Source of the DNA: Gymnopus androsaceus JB14
Taxonomy: Eukaryota > Basidiomycota > Agaricomycetes > Agaricales > Omphalotaceae
Assembly: GCA_009733575.1 (NCBI GenBank)
Contig: ML769414.1
Span: 191,590-255,589 of the forward strand
DNA: 64,000 nt
Reading direction: 5' to 3'
This document shows, in pieces, positions 47,579 to 61,134 of this stretch. The notes under the pieces are model-generated. The model saw only the letters and a program-made list of their open reading frames with translations, was not told the DNA's origin and ran no database searches. The position numbers and the translations under genes were made by a program. Numbering within the stretch: the stretch's first letter is position 1; every line of letters begins with the position of its first letter.

Positions 47579-48945
47579 CCTTATTGTTCTACTAAAGCAG
47601 ACGACAAAAGAAATGTGGCAGGAGGAGAACAAAAGGAACGGGAGGCTCTTATTGTTCTTTGGGAGTATATAAGGAAAGAGATGGATAGAAAATCGGAAAT
47701 CAGAACACGTCCCGCTTACGTGAGCAGACCCTGCAAGCGAAATTCCCAAATATATTCGCTAGCTTGTCATCGAATTGGGAAGCGTGTTTGTATTCGTTGA
47801 ACGGGGAGTATGCGACCTTGTAAAAATGCATCAGGTGCAAAGTGCAGCACATGCATCGTTGTCGTACGCACTTGTTAAGGAAAGAGAACGGGACTCTTTG
47901 GACTGGATGGAAAGCTTCGATGTGCGGCGACGGCTGTCCTGCAGCGGAGACGCGCTGAATGACTGACTTTCAGAAATACGGCGTTCGATAACTTTCGATA
48001 AACCGGACTTTTAGGATAGGGTGAGAATGATTCAGATCATTTCTGCTTGCATGCATGAACTTTGATTCTAGATCTATCGCCTTTTGCTCTGTGTCGGGAA
48101 CTCCGAGCATGACACGCAGCGGCGCAAGCATAAAAGCTATATTCAAGTGACATCGATGCGATTGGCCGGGAGAGCTACTCGAGACGCTTATCGGAGGAGG
48201 TTGATCCAGGTCCCGCCTGGTCCCGCACGATCTAGAGACGATTGGAATGCGAGAAATGCGCACTGGATCTGCACGATTTCAATGGATGTGTACGCATCGA
48301 CACCAATCTTTCTTTATGTATGGTCTAGGCGCGTACAGGGGATATGTGGAACGGCAGCCTCAAAGTCATCACTGCAAATTCATGGTTCGTTCATGAGCAA
48401 CAGCGCAATCTTGAAAGGATGAATGGAACAGGAACATTGCTTACACGACAGGGGATCTAAATTCTGTGTAAAAGGCACGCCGATGCCTTCAAGATACAGT
48501 TGCGTTTGTATCGCGGAGCGTTACGATAATTGCCTTGAAAGAATACAAGGAAGTACAAGGACAAGTACCCGTGCTACATAGTTCCGATGAAGCTGCTTGA
48601 AGATTCTTCAATGAGCTGGGCAACAAAACTAGTCTAGAATAGCACACCTTGCGCCTAGCTATGATTTCCGGAAAATGCACGACGTCCGGGAGTGCAGGTT
48701 GTAGTTCAGCTGCTCTACCTAAAATTGACGGGAGACAGCGGGAATTTCGACGCTTTAGGAACAATGTTCTTGATTCATCAACATCACTGCATTGGCCTAT
48801 TACACCTTGAATTGATCTACGCAATGACCAAATGTTCAGTGACAGAATAAAAGAACACACCTCTTTTATCCTCTCCGCGGTCATGTCATGTACAGTCCAA
48901 TAACGAGAAAAAAAAATTCGTAAATTTAATTGCCATGCGTTTTCG
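47579..48945. other. Upstream region of the HMG-box gene, no further gene
   Basis: Promoter side of the HMG gene. A 131-codon minus-strand frame (48489-48884) lacks family features and is probably chance. Confidence 0.4.
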
Positions 48946-48948
48946 CGT

Positions 48949-49055
48949 CGTGGCGAATTTTCGTTGGATCACCAGCGTTCAGTTCTTGGACCGAGCCGTG
49001 TAATACACTTCCTTCCCTCCTTGTACTCAGGTTAGGAGCTAGCTCAGAAACGGAG
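48949..49055 (+). repeat. Inverted copy of the MFS-B tail/breakpoint segment
   Basis: The plus strand here (GTGGCGAATTTTCGTTGGAT, then GTTCTTGGACCGAGCCGTGT) matches the minus strand of about 51913-51800, which encodes the aberrant tail of MFS-B. It lies downstream of MFS-C but in opposite orientation, marking a rearrangement junction. Confidence 0.75.
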
Positions 49056-49687
49056 CTTGTCGTGGTGGAAGAGTGGATTAGTGGGAAACTTCCTCCGTCC
49101 GCCACCTGAAAATGCAAGTTAAGCTTAATCAACGTCGCTGCTCCTGGGAGAAACGCACAAGGTTCAGGAGGACACGGGTGCAGCCTACATCCTGTAATAA
49201 ACTGGATTGCAAGTTAAGCTTACGCTGAGCAAGAAAGTACAGATAAGACCGCAATTTAAATAAGTAATGAGGAGAAAATACAGAGTTTTTTTTTCCTTAC
49301 GGATAGCGAAAACTCTCATCCTCCCTAGTCATACTACCAAGTATGCCTCTTCGTCTGCATAAGGTCCCTCCCCGCAACTCCGAGCAGGCGATGTTCTAAC
49401 CTGGGTGTATCTGACCTGATTGCAACTAACCATGGTGCTAGTGTTCGTTGTAGAAAGAAATCAAGATCTGTAAAGTCGCGCGAAACATGCATTAGGCCAG
49501 GATATTGATTGATCGAGGACTCCTAGGAGTCTTAACGATTAACGAATTTATACTTAGCGTTAAGTAGCGGTTTAGTTGGTCCAACAGTTGGAGCAGGAGA
49601 AAGGCAGTCGTTATTCAATCAAACATTCAAGCAGTAGTGGTATTCGTACGAGTACATACGTGGTAAACTCCCAGTAGCCTCCTTCCG
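49056..49687. other. Intergenic, nothing recognised
   Basis: Downstream of MFS-C. Only short frames and no clear repeats. Confidence 0.35.
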
Positions 49688-50787
49688 TTATGCGAGAAAA
49701 TTCTTGGTGGGGACAATGGAGAAAGACTTGGACTCCAAGCTGGCTTTGATGCTCTCCAATTCCGCCTCAATTTCAGGGTCAGAAATCGGAAGCTCTGTAA
49801 GCCGAGTGAGGGAGCGGGTAGCACCGTCGAGATTGCCTTGACGAACAAGCCAACGTGGGGACTGAGAGCAGAGCCAAATCAGCGACATTGCAATTTTATC
49901 CTACAAAGATATTGATGATTGCCTACCTCGGGAAGCAGGAAGATGCTGGTAGAAAGGATGAGAGCCCAGAAAAGATTGATGATACCAAAGGCAATAAGAT
50001 AGACAGAGCTAGCTTGTTGGCCTCTCCTAATCCTACTTGTAACCAAGATACCAATTGATGAATTAATGGCATAAATTCGAAATAATATTAGAACCACGTA
50101 GCCATTTGGGTGCACTAATAGTAGATTTTTGCAGTTATTGACACCACATCGCAATTGGAACGGTACGCACCATTCAGACTCGTATCGAACCACGGTGACC
50201 GCAGCTGCACCAATACCCAGACCAGCCAAAAAGTGACCAACAATGACAGACTGGATCTCTGTAGAATCGAAAGGAACTTGTTGCATAATGACACCGACAC
50301 AGAGAACAAGGCAAGAGGTGATTATGGTCTGTAGTAGACGTGAATCAGAGTAGCTAACTTTCCGGATCCAATAGAATGACTTACCCATCGATGACCGAGC
50401 CAATCTGCGGGAGCACGGCTAATGGCGCCTCCAAAGAGCACCCCACCAGCAGCAAAAAAGAAAAGGAACAATGCCTTCAACCATAGTTGGCACGATGTGA
50501 GATGGGTATAGAGAGTAGTTGTCCCTTCACCACTGCCTGTATCGTATGCAGGGAATCTGATCAACCAGAAGTTGTCAATTGCAGTAAGACCTCTGCTAAT
50601 AGCAGGGTCTGTGGAATGGATGATTGTTCCAAGCGCAGCAATAACAATCAATGCAATAGCATGAAAGCTGGCCCATTTGTTCTATACAGACAATCTAAAC
50701 ATGAAGAAACGGGTTTTCGCAAAAAGGTATGTACGCCTTACTAACCTGAGTAGACTGTCCTTCAAACAATAGACTTGTGTTAAGCAT
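49688..50787 (-). pseudogene. MFS-C: half-length sugar-porter-like transporter
   Basis: Exons from the ATG at 50787 (MLNTSLLFEGQSTQ) encode only the first half of a major-facilitator sugar porter. TM1 is around ASFHAIALIVIAALGTIIHS. The TM2/3 region holds FFFAAGGVLFGGAIS. The TM4 signature is GHFLAGLGIGAAAVTVVRYE, followed by SEWCAPKWLRG. TM5-6 and the classical PESPRWLV loop motif follow. The frame ends at TAA 49690-49688 shortly after the loop (KASLESKSFSIVPTKNFLA), so TM7-12 are missing. The usual YQSE is YESE. A six-helix product is unlikely to transport sugar. It shares exons and truncation region with MFS-B. Confidence 0.75.
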
Positions 50788-50829
50788 GGTATTGTTGAAT
50801 TCTGGTTACTCTCCAAAGTTGGCCTAAAG

Positions 50830-51206
50830 ATCAAAAAGGATGTGTCCAAAATACGATGATTGGCTCGGTATTAAATTGGTATTAAAAGTAGTTGCCGTTC
50901 GTCCACCGGCTATGTATCCCGGTGAAAACCTGAAAGTAGGATTATTCCAGATGCCCTTATTAAATACATACCTTTGAACGACCTTAGAACCAGTCTAAGT
51001 ATGAAGTACTATAACACGGTCACATTCTGTCACGTTCTCTCTGTCTTTTCGTGATAACGGAAGACACCGGAAGAACACTCACTACTATATGCTATCAGGT
51101 CTAACGCAGCATAAACACAATACGACAGCCTGAGAGGAGTAGGACCTTTACCTAACGAAGGCATCCAAACCAAGCGGCTTGCTCCACTTAGACAGTATTT
51201 GAGTCC
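50830..51206. other. Upstream region of MFS-C, duplicated upstream of MFS-B
   Basis: Shares blocks with 53050-53400: the ATGTCCAAAATACGATGATT, AACACGGTCACATTCT and GTCTTTTCGTGATAACGGAA regions. This is probable promoter sequence copied along with the transporter. Confidence 0.5.
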
Positions 51207-51610
51207 TCAGTCCTTCTTCATGTATACGAACAGGTCGTATTTCCCCCAAGTGAAGATATAACTATATACCTTAGCTATCCATCTCACCGCGGCCAATTTC
51301 CCCCTAACAGTGGAACGGATAGTCTGCAAGGAGTATTTGCAGCCGTGCGCGTGATACTGGGATCGATATGTCCTACACGCATGACATGATTCAGCAAGGG
51401 ATTTCAAGAACCAATAACTAGAATAGAAATTGCTCGATACCGTTGAGCTGGCAGTTACGAAAGCGAAATTTACGGTTGCATCCATGGTGAATGGCTTCTT
51501 CGAGTCCCACTCATCATTCACGATGAAAAATGTTGAAAGCCTGAGACAGTCGAAAGACTCGGAGGATCGCTGGAGTGATTCGGTACTACAATCATTTATA
51601 TACAAACCGA
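51207..51610 (-). repeat. Conserved spacer of cassette 2, copy C
   Basis: Counterpart of 12500-12990 and 53450-53720. In this copy the stretch DEWDSKKPFTMDATVNFAFV continues in an open frame to MKKD. The other copies interrupt that frame, so coding status is uncertain. Confidence 0.45.
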
Positions 51611-51654
51611 TCCATTATAAAAATCCACAATGGTGCATAGCTAACTGTTAGTGA

Positions 51655-51800
51655 CTTACCATGTACATATCCATTACTTCTTCCTCATTTCGCAGAATGG
51701 CTTTGATGTAGCCAGCATCTCGGGAGCAATGTGACGGGAGCGATGAGTCTCATCCTTTGCAAGGCAGAAGAACTCTGAGTTCCCCACGACGAGCTACTTG
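51655..51800 (-). pseudogene. GNAT-C: last-exon fragment of the GNAT gene
   Basis: Matches exon 4 of GNAT-B (53968-53810): the coding strand for FFCLAKDETHRS and IKAILRNEEEVMDMY, with a small deletion near 51715-51722. The rest of the gene is absent; the fragment joins the aberrant end of MFS-B, showing where the tandem duplication was trimmed. Confidence 0.75.
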
Positions 51801-51864
51801 ATGAGCTAGGTTTCTGAGTTCTTCTGTGCTAGCTCCTAACAGTACAAGGAAGGAAGGAAGTATA

Positions 51865-52992
51865 TTACACGGCTCGGTCCAAGAGCTGAATGCCGGTGAT
51901 CCCATAAAAATTCGCCACTTGTACTACAATTGGGACAATGGAGAAAGGCTCGGGCTCCAGGCTGGTTTTGATGCTCTCCAACTCAGCCTCAATTTCGGGA
52001 CCAGACATCGGAAGCTCTGTAAGACGAGCGAGGGAACGGATAGCACCGTCGAGATTGCCTTGACGAACAAGCCAACGTGGGGACTGGGGAACAGAGCCAA
52101 ATGGGCGTCATTCAATTGCAATCTTATCGTAACAAAGATATAGATGATTGCTTACCTCCGGAAGCAGGAAGATGCTGGTAGAAAGAATGAGAGCCCAGAA
52201 GAAAGTGATGATACCAAAGGCGATGAGATAGACAGAGCTAGCCTGTTGGGCTTTCATGACTGTACTTATGACAGCGTTAGCCAAAATACCAGTTGACATA
52301 GTAGCGGCATAAATTCGAATAGCATTTGAGCCACGTAGCCATTTGGGTGCACTAATTATATTTTTTCAGTCCTTGACACCGCAATTGTGATGGTACGCAC
52401 CATTCAGACTCGTATTGAAGCACGGTGACCGAAGCTGCACCGACACCCAGACCAGCTAAAAAATGGCCAACAAAGACAGACTGGATCTCTGTAGACTCGG
52501 AAGGAACTTGTTCCATAATGACCAACACAGAAAACAAGGCAGGAGGTGATTATGACCTGTAAAGGTGGATCAGAGAAGCCAACTTTCCGGACCCAATCGA
52601 ATGACTTACCCATCGATGACCCAGCCAATTTGCATGAGCACAACTAATGACGCTTCCAAAGATCACTCCACCAGCAGCAAAAAGGAAAAGCAACAATGCC
52701 ATCAAGTGCACTTGGCACGATGTGAGATGGGCATACAGATTAGTTTCGTATGCAGGGAATCTATTCAACCAAAAGTTGTCAATTACAGTGAGACCTCTGC
52801 TAACAGCAGGGTCTATGGAATGGATGGTTACTCCAAGCGCAGCAAAGAAAATCAATGCAATGGCACAAAAGCTGGCCGATTTGTTCTATACAGACACCCT
52901 AAACATATAAAACAGTTTTCGCAAAGAGGTACACTCGTACTGACCTGAGTTGACTGTCCTTCAAGCGATAGACTTGTGTTAATATCAGGCAT
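51865..52992 (-). pseudogene. MFS-B: half-length sugar-porter-like transporter
   Basis: Same structure as MFS-C. The start MPDINTSLSLEGQSTQ at 52992 is followed by an intron, a TM1 exon (IALIFFAALGVTIHSIDPAV), LLLFLFAAGGVIFGSVIS, then GHFLAGLGVGAASVTVLQYE and SEW. An IYAATMSTGILANAVIST block, TM6 and the sugar-porter loop SPRWLVRQGNLDGAIRSLAR follow. After LEPEPFSIVPIVVQVANFYG the frame runs into unrelated sequence and stops at TAA 51867-51865. TM7-12 are missing. It follows GNAT-B in the cassette order OYE-GNAT-MFS. Confidence 0.75.
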
Positions 52993-53336
52993 GGTATCGT
53001 TGAATTCTAGTACCTGGTGCGACTCTGTGGGCGTAAAGATAAAAAAGGACATGTCCAAAATACGATGATTGGCTCGGTATTGAGAGTAGTTGCCGTTCGA
53101 CCACCGGTTATCGGTGAAGACCTGAAAGTAGGATTATTCCAGACGCCCTTATTAAATACATTCCTGTGAACGGCCTTAGAATGAGTCTAAGTCTGTCTAA
53201 GTATGAAGTACTATAACACAGTCACGTTCTCTGTCTTTTCGTGATAACGGAAAACACCAGAACACTCACTATATGCTATCAGGTCTAAACGCAACGTAAA
53301 CACAATACGACAGTCTGAGGGAATGAGACCTTTGTA

Positions 53337-53354
53337 ATCTATCTATCTATCTAC
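53337..53354 (+). repeat. (ATCT)n microsatellite
   Basis: About four ATCT units in the region upstream of MFS-B; the corresponding place upstream of MFS-C lacks it. Confidence 0.8.
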
Positions 53355-53449
53355 CCAAACCAAGCGGCTTACCCCACTTACACTCAGTCCTTCTTCATGT
53401 ATACGAACAGGCAGTATTTCCCCCAAGTGAAGATGTTAGCTATCTTGGC

Positions 53450-53720
53450 TAATCATCTCACTGCCCAATTTTCCCTAGCAGCGGAACGGATGAGTAGTCT
53501 GCAAAACCGATGTAATGGTGTCTTTGCAACCGTGAGCGTATGACACTGGACCGATAGTATGTATATGTCCCTACATGCATAGCATGATTCCACAAGGGAT
53601 TCAAGAACCAACGTAGAAATTTCTCAATACTGGTGAGCCGGCAGTTGCAAAAGCGAAATTCACGGTTGCATCCATGGTGAATGGCTTCTTCAAGTCCCAA
53701 TCATCTGAAAAAGGTTGAAA
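53450..53720 (-). repeat. Conserved spacer of cassette 2, copy B
   Basis: Encodes DWDLKKPFTMDATVNFAFAT and then a stop after NFYVGS, where copy C stays open. Position between GNAT-B and MFS-B is identical to that in the other two cassette copies. Confidence 0.5.
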
Positions 53721-53809
53721 GACGCGGAGGAGGACAAGAAGAGGATGATTTATAGTGATTCGGTACAATGATTTATATATGAACTGATCCTTTGAAAATT
53801 ACCTTACTA

Positions 53810-54726
53810 TCAGTGACTTGCCATGTACATATCCATTGCTTCTTGCTCATTTCGCGGAATAGCTTTGATGTAGCCAGCATCATCCTCGGGAGCAATCTGG
53901 CGCGAGCGATGAGTCGCATCCTTTGCAAAGCAGAAGAAGTCCGAGTTCCCGAGCCTTCGGAAGCCAATCTATCAATGCCTTAGATTAGCCAGAGAACTAT
54001 GGAATAAAAGAAAGAAAGAAACCAACTCGACGATAAAATTTGATGATACGATGCTTCTTCTCATTGTAAGCCTTAGTCTCCTCCTTCGTCGGCTCACGAA
54101 ACCAAATCTGGGGCTCAAGACGGTTCAAAACTGTTGGAAAGGTGAAGATATAGCATGCCTCCAACTTCTCAATCTCATTTGTCTCGAAGAGCTGGGGAAC
54201 AGCCCAAGATCCCACTCCTTTACCACGCCACTCCTCTTCAATAACAAGTTCTTCGATGTAGAGCATTGGATAGAGGTGCATTGAGTCGGCATCTTCGTCG
54301 TTCCAACACTTGGTTCCTGCTTGAAGGACATCAGCGCGAAGACGACCTTCTTCGCGGTCGAAAAGAAGCACGAATAGGCCCAGTTCCTTTAGATAGCATC
54401 AGAACTAAAAAGTATAGTTGACAGAAGAAAAACACACCTGGGATCTGTCCTCCAAAACGTCAAAAAAGGGTTCATATATTTCGCTTCTATCGATAACTTG
54501 TACGATCATTTCGCCGACGGACTGGTTGCTTGGTAGTAATATTGAATATTTGAGACTCTATGGACATGAATTGTCTTGTTAAACAGAAAGATTTACGACA
54601 CAAATTTAAACTCACCCGCAACCAGGACTCTTCCCATTTTTCTTCTGCTAGATTAAGCCTCAAGCTCAACGGCTCTGACCCAGACACGGGAGCGGTGATG
54701 ATAGTTTCTTGGACTGGTTGCGACAT
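53810..54726 (-). CDS. GNAT-B: GNAT-fold N-acetyltransferase-like protein
   Basis: Four exons (54726-54616, 54557-54438, 54386-54027, 53968-53810) give 249 aa with clean frames. Motif A is ELVIEEEWRGKGVGSWAVPQ, giving the RGKGVG acetyl-CoA pyrophosphate loop. The final exon begins IGFRRLGNSDFFCFAKDATH. Exon structure is the same as GNAT-A (11467-12432); both copies are open, unlike most duplicates in this window, which suggests selection on this gene. It lies between OYE-B upstream and MFS-B downstream on the same strand. Substrate unknown; small-molecule or protein amine acetylation is possible. Confidence 0.75.
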
Positions 54727-54944
54727 GGGCACGGTGTCGTTGACCTGTGTAAGGCATTCCAGTATCCATAGCCTCGTTTGAGGGAACACTTACAGGTGCG
54801 AAGATGAGAGAAGAAAGTTTGGAGGAGCCACTGTGACTAAAACATTATATTTACCTAAAACGCGTAACACGTGCTGTAGTAGTCACAAACACGAACAGAA
54901 ACGATCTATAGAATCAGACATAATCTAGTATATCGTCGCGAAGA

Positions 54945-56300
<1,356 letters not shown>

Positions 56301-56373
56301 TGTGGAGGTGCTGGATGGAACTGTAAAGGGGCAAAAGATAAAGAGAAATATGCCATCGGAAATATGCCATCCT

Positions 56374-56380
56374 TTTATAT
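56374..56380 (-). promoter_or_regulatory. TATA box of OYE-B
   Basis: TATAAAAGG on the minus strand, about 74-80 bp upstream of the ATG at 56300. The homologous element of OYE-C (TATAAAAGG at 59925-59931) is at the same distance. The MITE at 56381-56738 begins immediately upstream of it. Confidence 0.6.
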
Positions 56381-56738
56381 CATACTTGGTGTGCAAAAAA
56401 GTAACCGGATTTTTATTTTTGGCCTGTATAATTGCACCGAACACAGCTTTGTGTCAGCCTGAAACTATTCCTGGTACTCACCTGGAGCCTCAGTTTGCAC
56501 TGTGTTACTCTCTATATCAGGTTCATTTTGGCAGGAAAATAGCCAATTTTGGTGTTTTTCAGAAGTTGAGGGCAATTTTACAAGGTAGAATGGATATAAT
56601 GGCTTGGTGTTGGTACAGAGGTTGGAGAGGACATCTCAAAGTGTTGAATGGACACCTTCAACCCAGCACAATATGGCATTTCACTGAGGTAACAGTCTGT
56701 AAGTAAAAATCCGGTTACTTTTTCGCACACCAAGTATG
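56381..56738. mobile_element. MITE with about 35-bp terminal inverted repeats
   Basis: The left end 56381-56415 (CATACTTGGTGTGC, then AAAAAAGTAACCGGATTTTT) and the right end 56704-56738 are inverted complements with one mismatch. The 358-bp element has no transposase frame. TAT flanks both ends and may be a 3-bp target duplication. Superfamily uncertain. It sits directly 5' of the OYE-B TATA box, so upstream activating sequences of that gene are displaced by about 360 bp. Confidence 0.8.
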
Positions 56739-58529
56739 TATAATCGCAAAATCTATGTCAAAGTTTCAATTGTTTTTTCCGGCACTGAACGGTTTCCGCG
56801 CAACCGAGTTACTGAAGGGCAGCCATTTAACAGCCATTGGGAAAACTGGTAATCTGATAGAAATCTTCGTTGAATCGTCCACACGCACGCTGTCATCAGC
56901 AGGCTCAGCTATATCTAACAATTTACACAAATGTAGTACATCGTCCCGAGTATTCCCGTCGTGCTCAGAGACAAATGTCTCCTCTATTCTTCTCTCCAAT
57001 AACTCGAGTTGGCGACATAGAACGTATCCAAAACATATCCTTATTCGTTTTTTTAAGAATCATGCTTCAAACGATAGGTAAGATCGGTCATATATCGAGA
57101 ACATGCATGTAATGAAAGCGTAGAATGGCATTTTCTCTTTCTTTTGATTTCTTGTATAAGACGGTGTTTGAATGTAGGTAGTACGCTCGCGATCGTCGTT
57201 GAGCAGTCCCGATGAGGATCCAAATCCGAATGAGCTTATACAGCACTAGAATACCACTGGTCACCAGTACCTGTATCGTTGTCTTGGGCCTGCAAGTCGT
57301 GTTGCGAACTTACTTATTTTGTGTGCAGGCTTTGCGACTATGTGAAATATTGAGACTTTAGCCTTGCGGGTGTCTTCTTTTCATTTCAACCTGAATAAAT
57401 GCATCCAAAGAGAGGGAGAGCAATGTACTCTCATACGCACATTGTTGAATATAGTTCAAAAACGAAACAAAGATTGAGTATTTCCAAAACAAGCCTAGAC
57501 TCGCGGCGCCAGTTCCGTTCAGTCGCCACCTATTTCAAATAAATTTGAAATGCGCTTTGACAGCTTAGTTGGCTCCCGAAGCCTCGCGTAGCCGGCTGAC
57601 CGTTGATCGCATCAACATCTGGAAGCGGGTGGGGACGAGCCTAAAACAAGCCGGCCAAAGCGTTCGTAATCGTAACCAAAAGGGGAAAGCATAGTAGATT
57701 ACGCGCAGTCGAGATATTCCGAGTTCTATAAAAGGTATAGAGCACTAATCCGTAGCTGAAGTGGCGTTGTCCAAACCAGAGTATTGCTATAGGTAACGAC
57801 ATCCATAATACTTGTGATGTCCTGGTAGCTCGTAGAGAAGCTAGTGGCGTTGGTTGTAAAAAATATGAACTCTCCTCCGGGGGGATTGCTTTTGTTCGAG
57901 TTCGAGATTGTAGTTATGGGAACAAAAGGAGCCAAGGGGGCAGAGGAGGTTGAAAATGGATCAAATGCAGTCAAAGACACGCTCGTTCTCGCGCACCTGT
58001 AAAACGTCAAAATGACTACCCTCAAACCATACAACATTAAGCAAGTTACATACCGCAAAAAAACTCGGAAACTTAAGTTAAAGCACCGGTATAAGTTGAA
58101 ACTATTACTTTGCTTCGGCCGACGTCGACAAACATGGATGTGGATGTCGTATTGTGGTGATCACAAAGTCAGAGCCACCATTATCAATGATAATTGATCC
58201 ACTGAATTTGCTGTTATCCATCATTATTATCGTTATAGAGCCCGAGCTGGGACATCGTAGAAGTAACATCAGGAAGTGAACGAATACCGTTCAGCAGGGA
58301 TGAGACCTAGTGCTTGGCTGAATTATTGAAGCCGACATTTTCAATGACGCCAGATGATTGTACGGAGTATGCAGTAGATGGAACGACATGGTATTTTGAG
58401 CCTCATGTAAAATATCTCAGTATCATCTTTGGGTGTTGAAACAAGACTTAAAATGTCAGATCTAAATGAGATGAAAACAACCTACATAATTGGCTGCTAA
58501 TCTACGGAACGGAGTCCGAGCCAAACTCT
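56739..58529. other. Intergenic, no supported gene
   Basis: Between the MITE and OYE-C. A Ser/Thr-rich minus frame at 57726-58058 (TTNATSFSTSYQDITSIMDV) lacks a start context and homologue. A short perfect palindrome, ATTTCAAAT-AA-ATTTGAAAT, lies at about 57533-57552. Confidence 0.4.
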
Positions 58530-59851
<1,322 letters not shown>

Positions 59852-59924
59852 TGTGGAGATGTTTGAGTTGGAACTTGTTGTAAAAAGTTTGCTGTTGGAA
59901 GGTTCAGAGGAAATGCAGCATTCC

Positions 59925-59931
59925 TTTTATA
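59925..59931 (-). promoter_or_regulatory. TATA box of OYE-C
   Basis: TATAAAA on the minus strand, about 74-80 bp before the ATG at 59851, matching the OYE-B core promoter in sequence and spacing. Confidence 0.55.
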
Positions 59932-61134
59932 AAAAGATCTGGCTGAGCAGTAAGAACGATGAATCGACGAAGGCAGAAACAGTTTAAAGAACAAAAAGAC
60001 CCTGGAAAAGGTCTTGGTGAGTAAGCCCTTCCTACTACACTTGCCTTCGATCGTGTAGTTGTGAAAGAGACTAAGTAAGCCCAAGACTAAGCCATTATGG
60101 ATTTCAGATTGAATAATTGCTCGTCAACCCTTCTTACTCACCTTTACTCTATTGCTCGAAAATACACCGAATATCCGAGTAGTCAACCCTTCTTACTCAC
60201 CTTTACTCACCCATTGCAAAATATTTGGCGCAAGAAACCAAGCCGTCAAACCGTCTTTACTAGCGAGGACTAGGATGATTTAGAAATCAATATCAACAGG
60301 CGCGCCCTCAAAAGAGGATGATTCATGCTTTGTCGAGCATACTACTACCGCTGAGTCAAATTAACTTTATAATTGAGTATAACGAATCCTGAGAAATTAG
60401 TCTCTTGTAAACAGGCTCGAATACACTGACCATCGACACTTGATATGTGTGTACTACTATAAAATTGAAAGCTCGAGTTAATTAGTAACTCGTCGACGCA
60501 AACTGAAGCTTGAAGTTACTATAACATGCACTTCACCTCGAAGCGCCTTCAAGCATTGCATGTCGAATTGTTTTCTTGCATATTGAGGACGGGATTACTG
60601 CGTTCACTGTACAGTGATGTGTTGCAGAAGCGCCCACCATGCCAAAACTCAATGTTGGGTATGACATCACTTTTGCAGCCACTGTTACGGTAGGCGTTGA
60701 AACCACGCCTGAATCCTACTTGCTCCTGACTTTCATTTGCAAAGTCTCCATTGGCTAAAGCCACCTTTATTCCCGTGTTTGGTAAGTTCATTATTCTCCT
60801 GTCTACTCTAGCTTGTGTCTAACCAACAATATTGTCTTAAAAGTTATTCTTCCGCTATAGATTGTAGATTGTAGACTCGAAGAGGCTGTAGCGACGGGCA
60901 TTTGGACGGAAACCCCCGTCCGCTGCTAAGGTATCGGTACCAAGGTCTGATCAGGGAATAAGTCTACTACGACCTGAAAAAAGCACCATCCATAACGCCG
61001 GTGTTCCATTTTCATTCCTGACCTTGGAATTTTGCCAACTTATCTACGGTAAGTTCCTGCCCGTTACTCCAACGTTCGTGATACGCGAGCTTCTGACTTC
61101 TGTTTCGCGTTCTTATCTCTCAGACATATATACT
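59932..61134. other. Intergenic with a short direct repeat
   Basis: No gene recognised. AGTCAACCCTTCTTACTCAC followed by CTTTACTC occurs at about 60123 and again at about 60180 (57-bp spacing; the first base of the left copy differs). A canonical intron-like GTAAGT to CTCTCAG segment at about 61050-61122 may be in the 5' leader of the next gene. Confidence 0.4.

Noticed and set aside
48489..48884. 131-codon minus-strand frame
   Set aside because: No family features and no expected start context; probably chance.
57726..58058. Ser/Thr-rich minus-strand frame resembling a secreted protein
   Set aside because: The hydrophobic N-terminus is not a convincing signal peptide and nothing else supports expression.
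60123..60207. CRISPR-like spaced repeats
   Set aside because: Only two copies of a roughly 27-bp repeat, in a eukaryotic genome; a simple direct duplication explains it.
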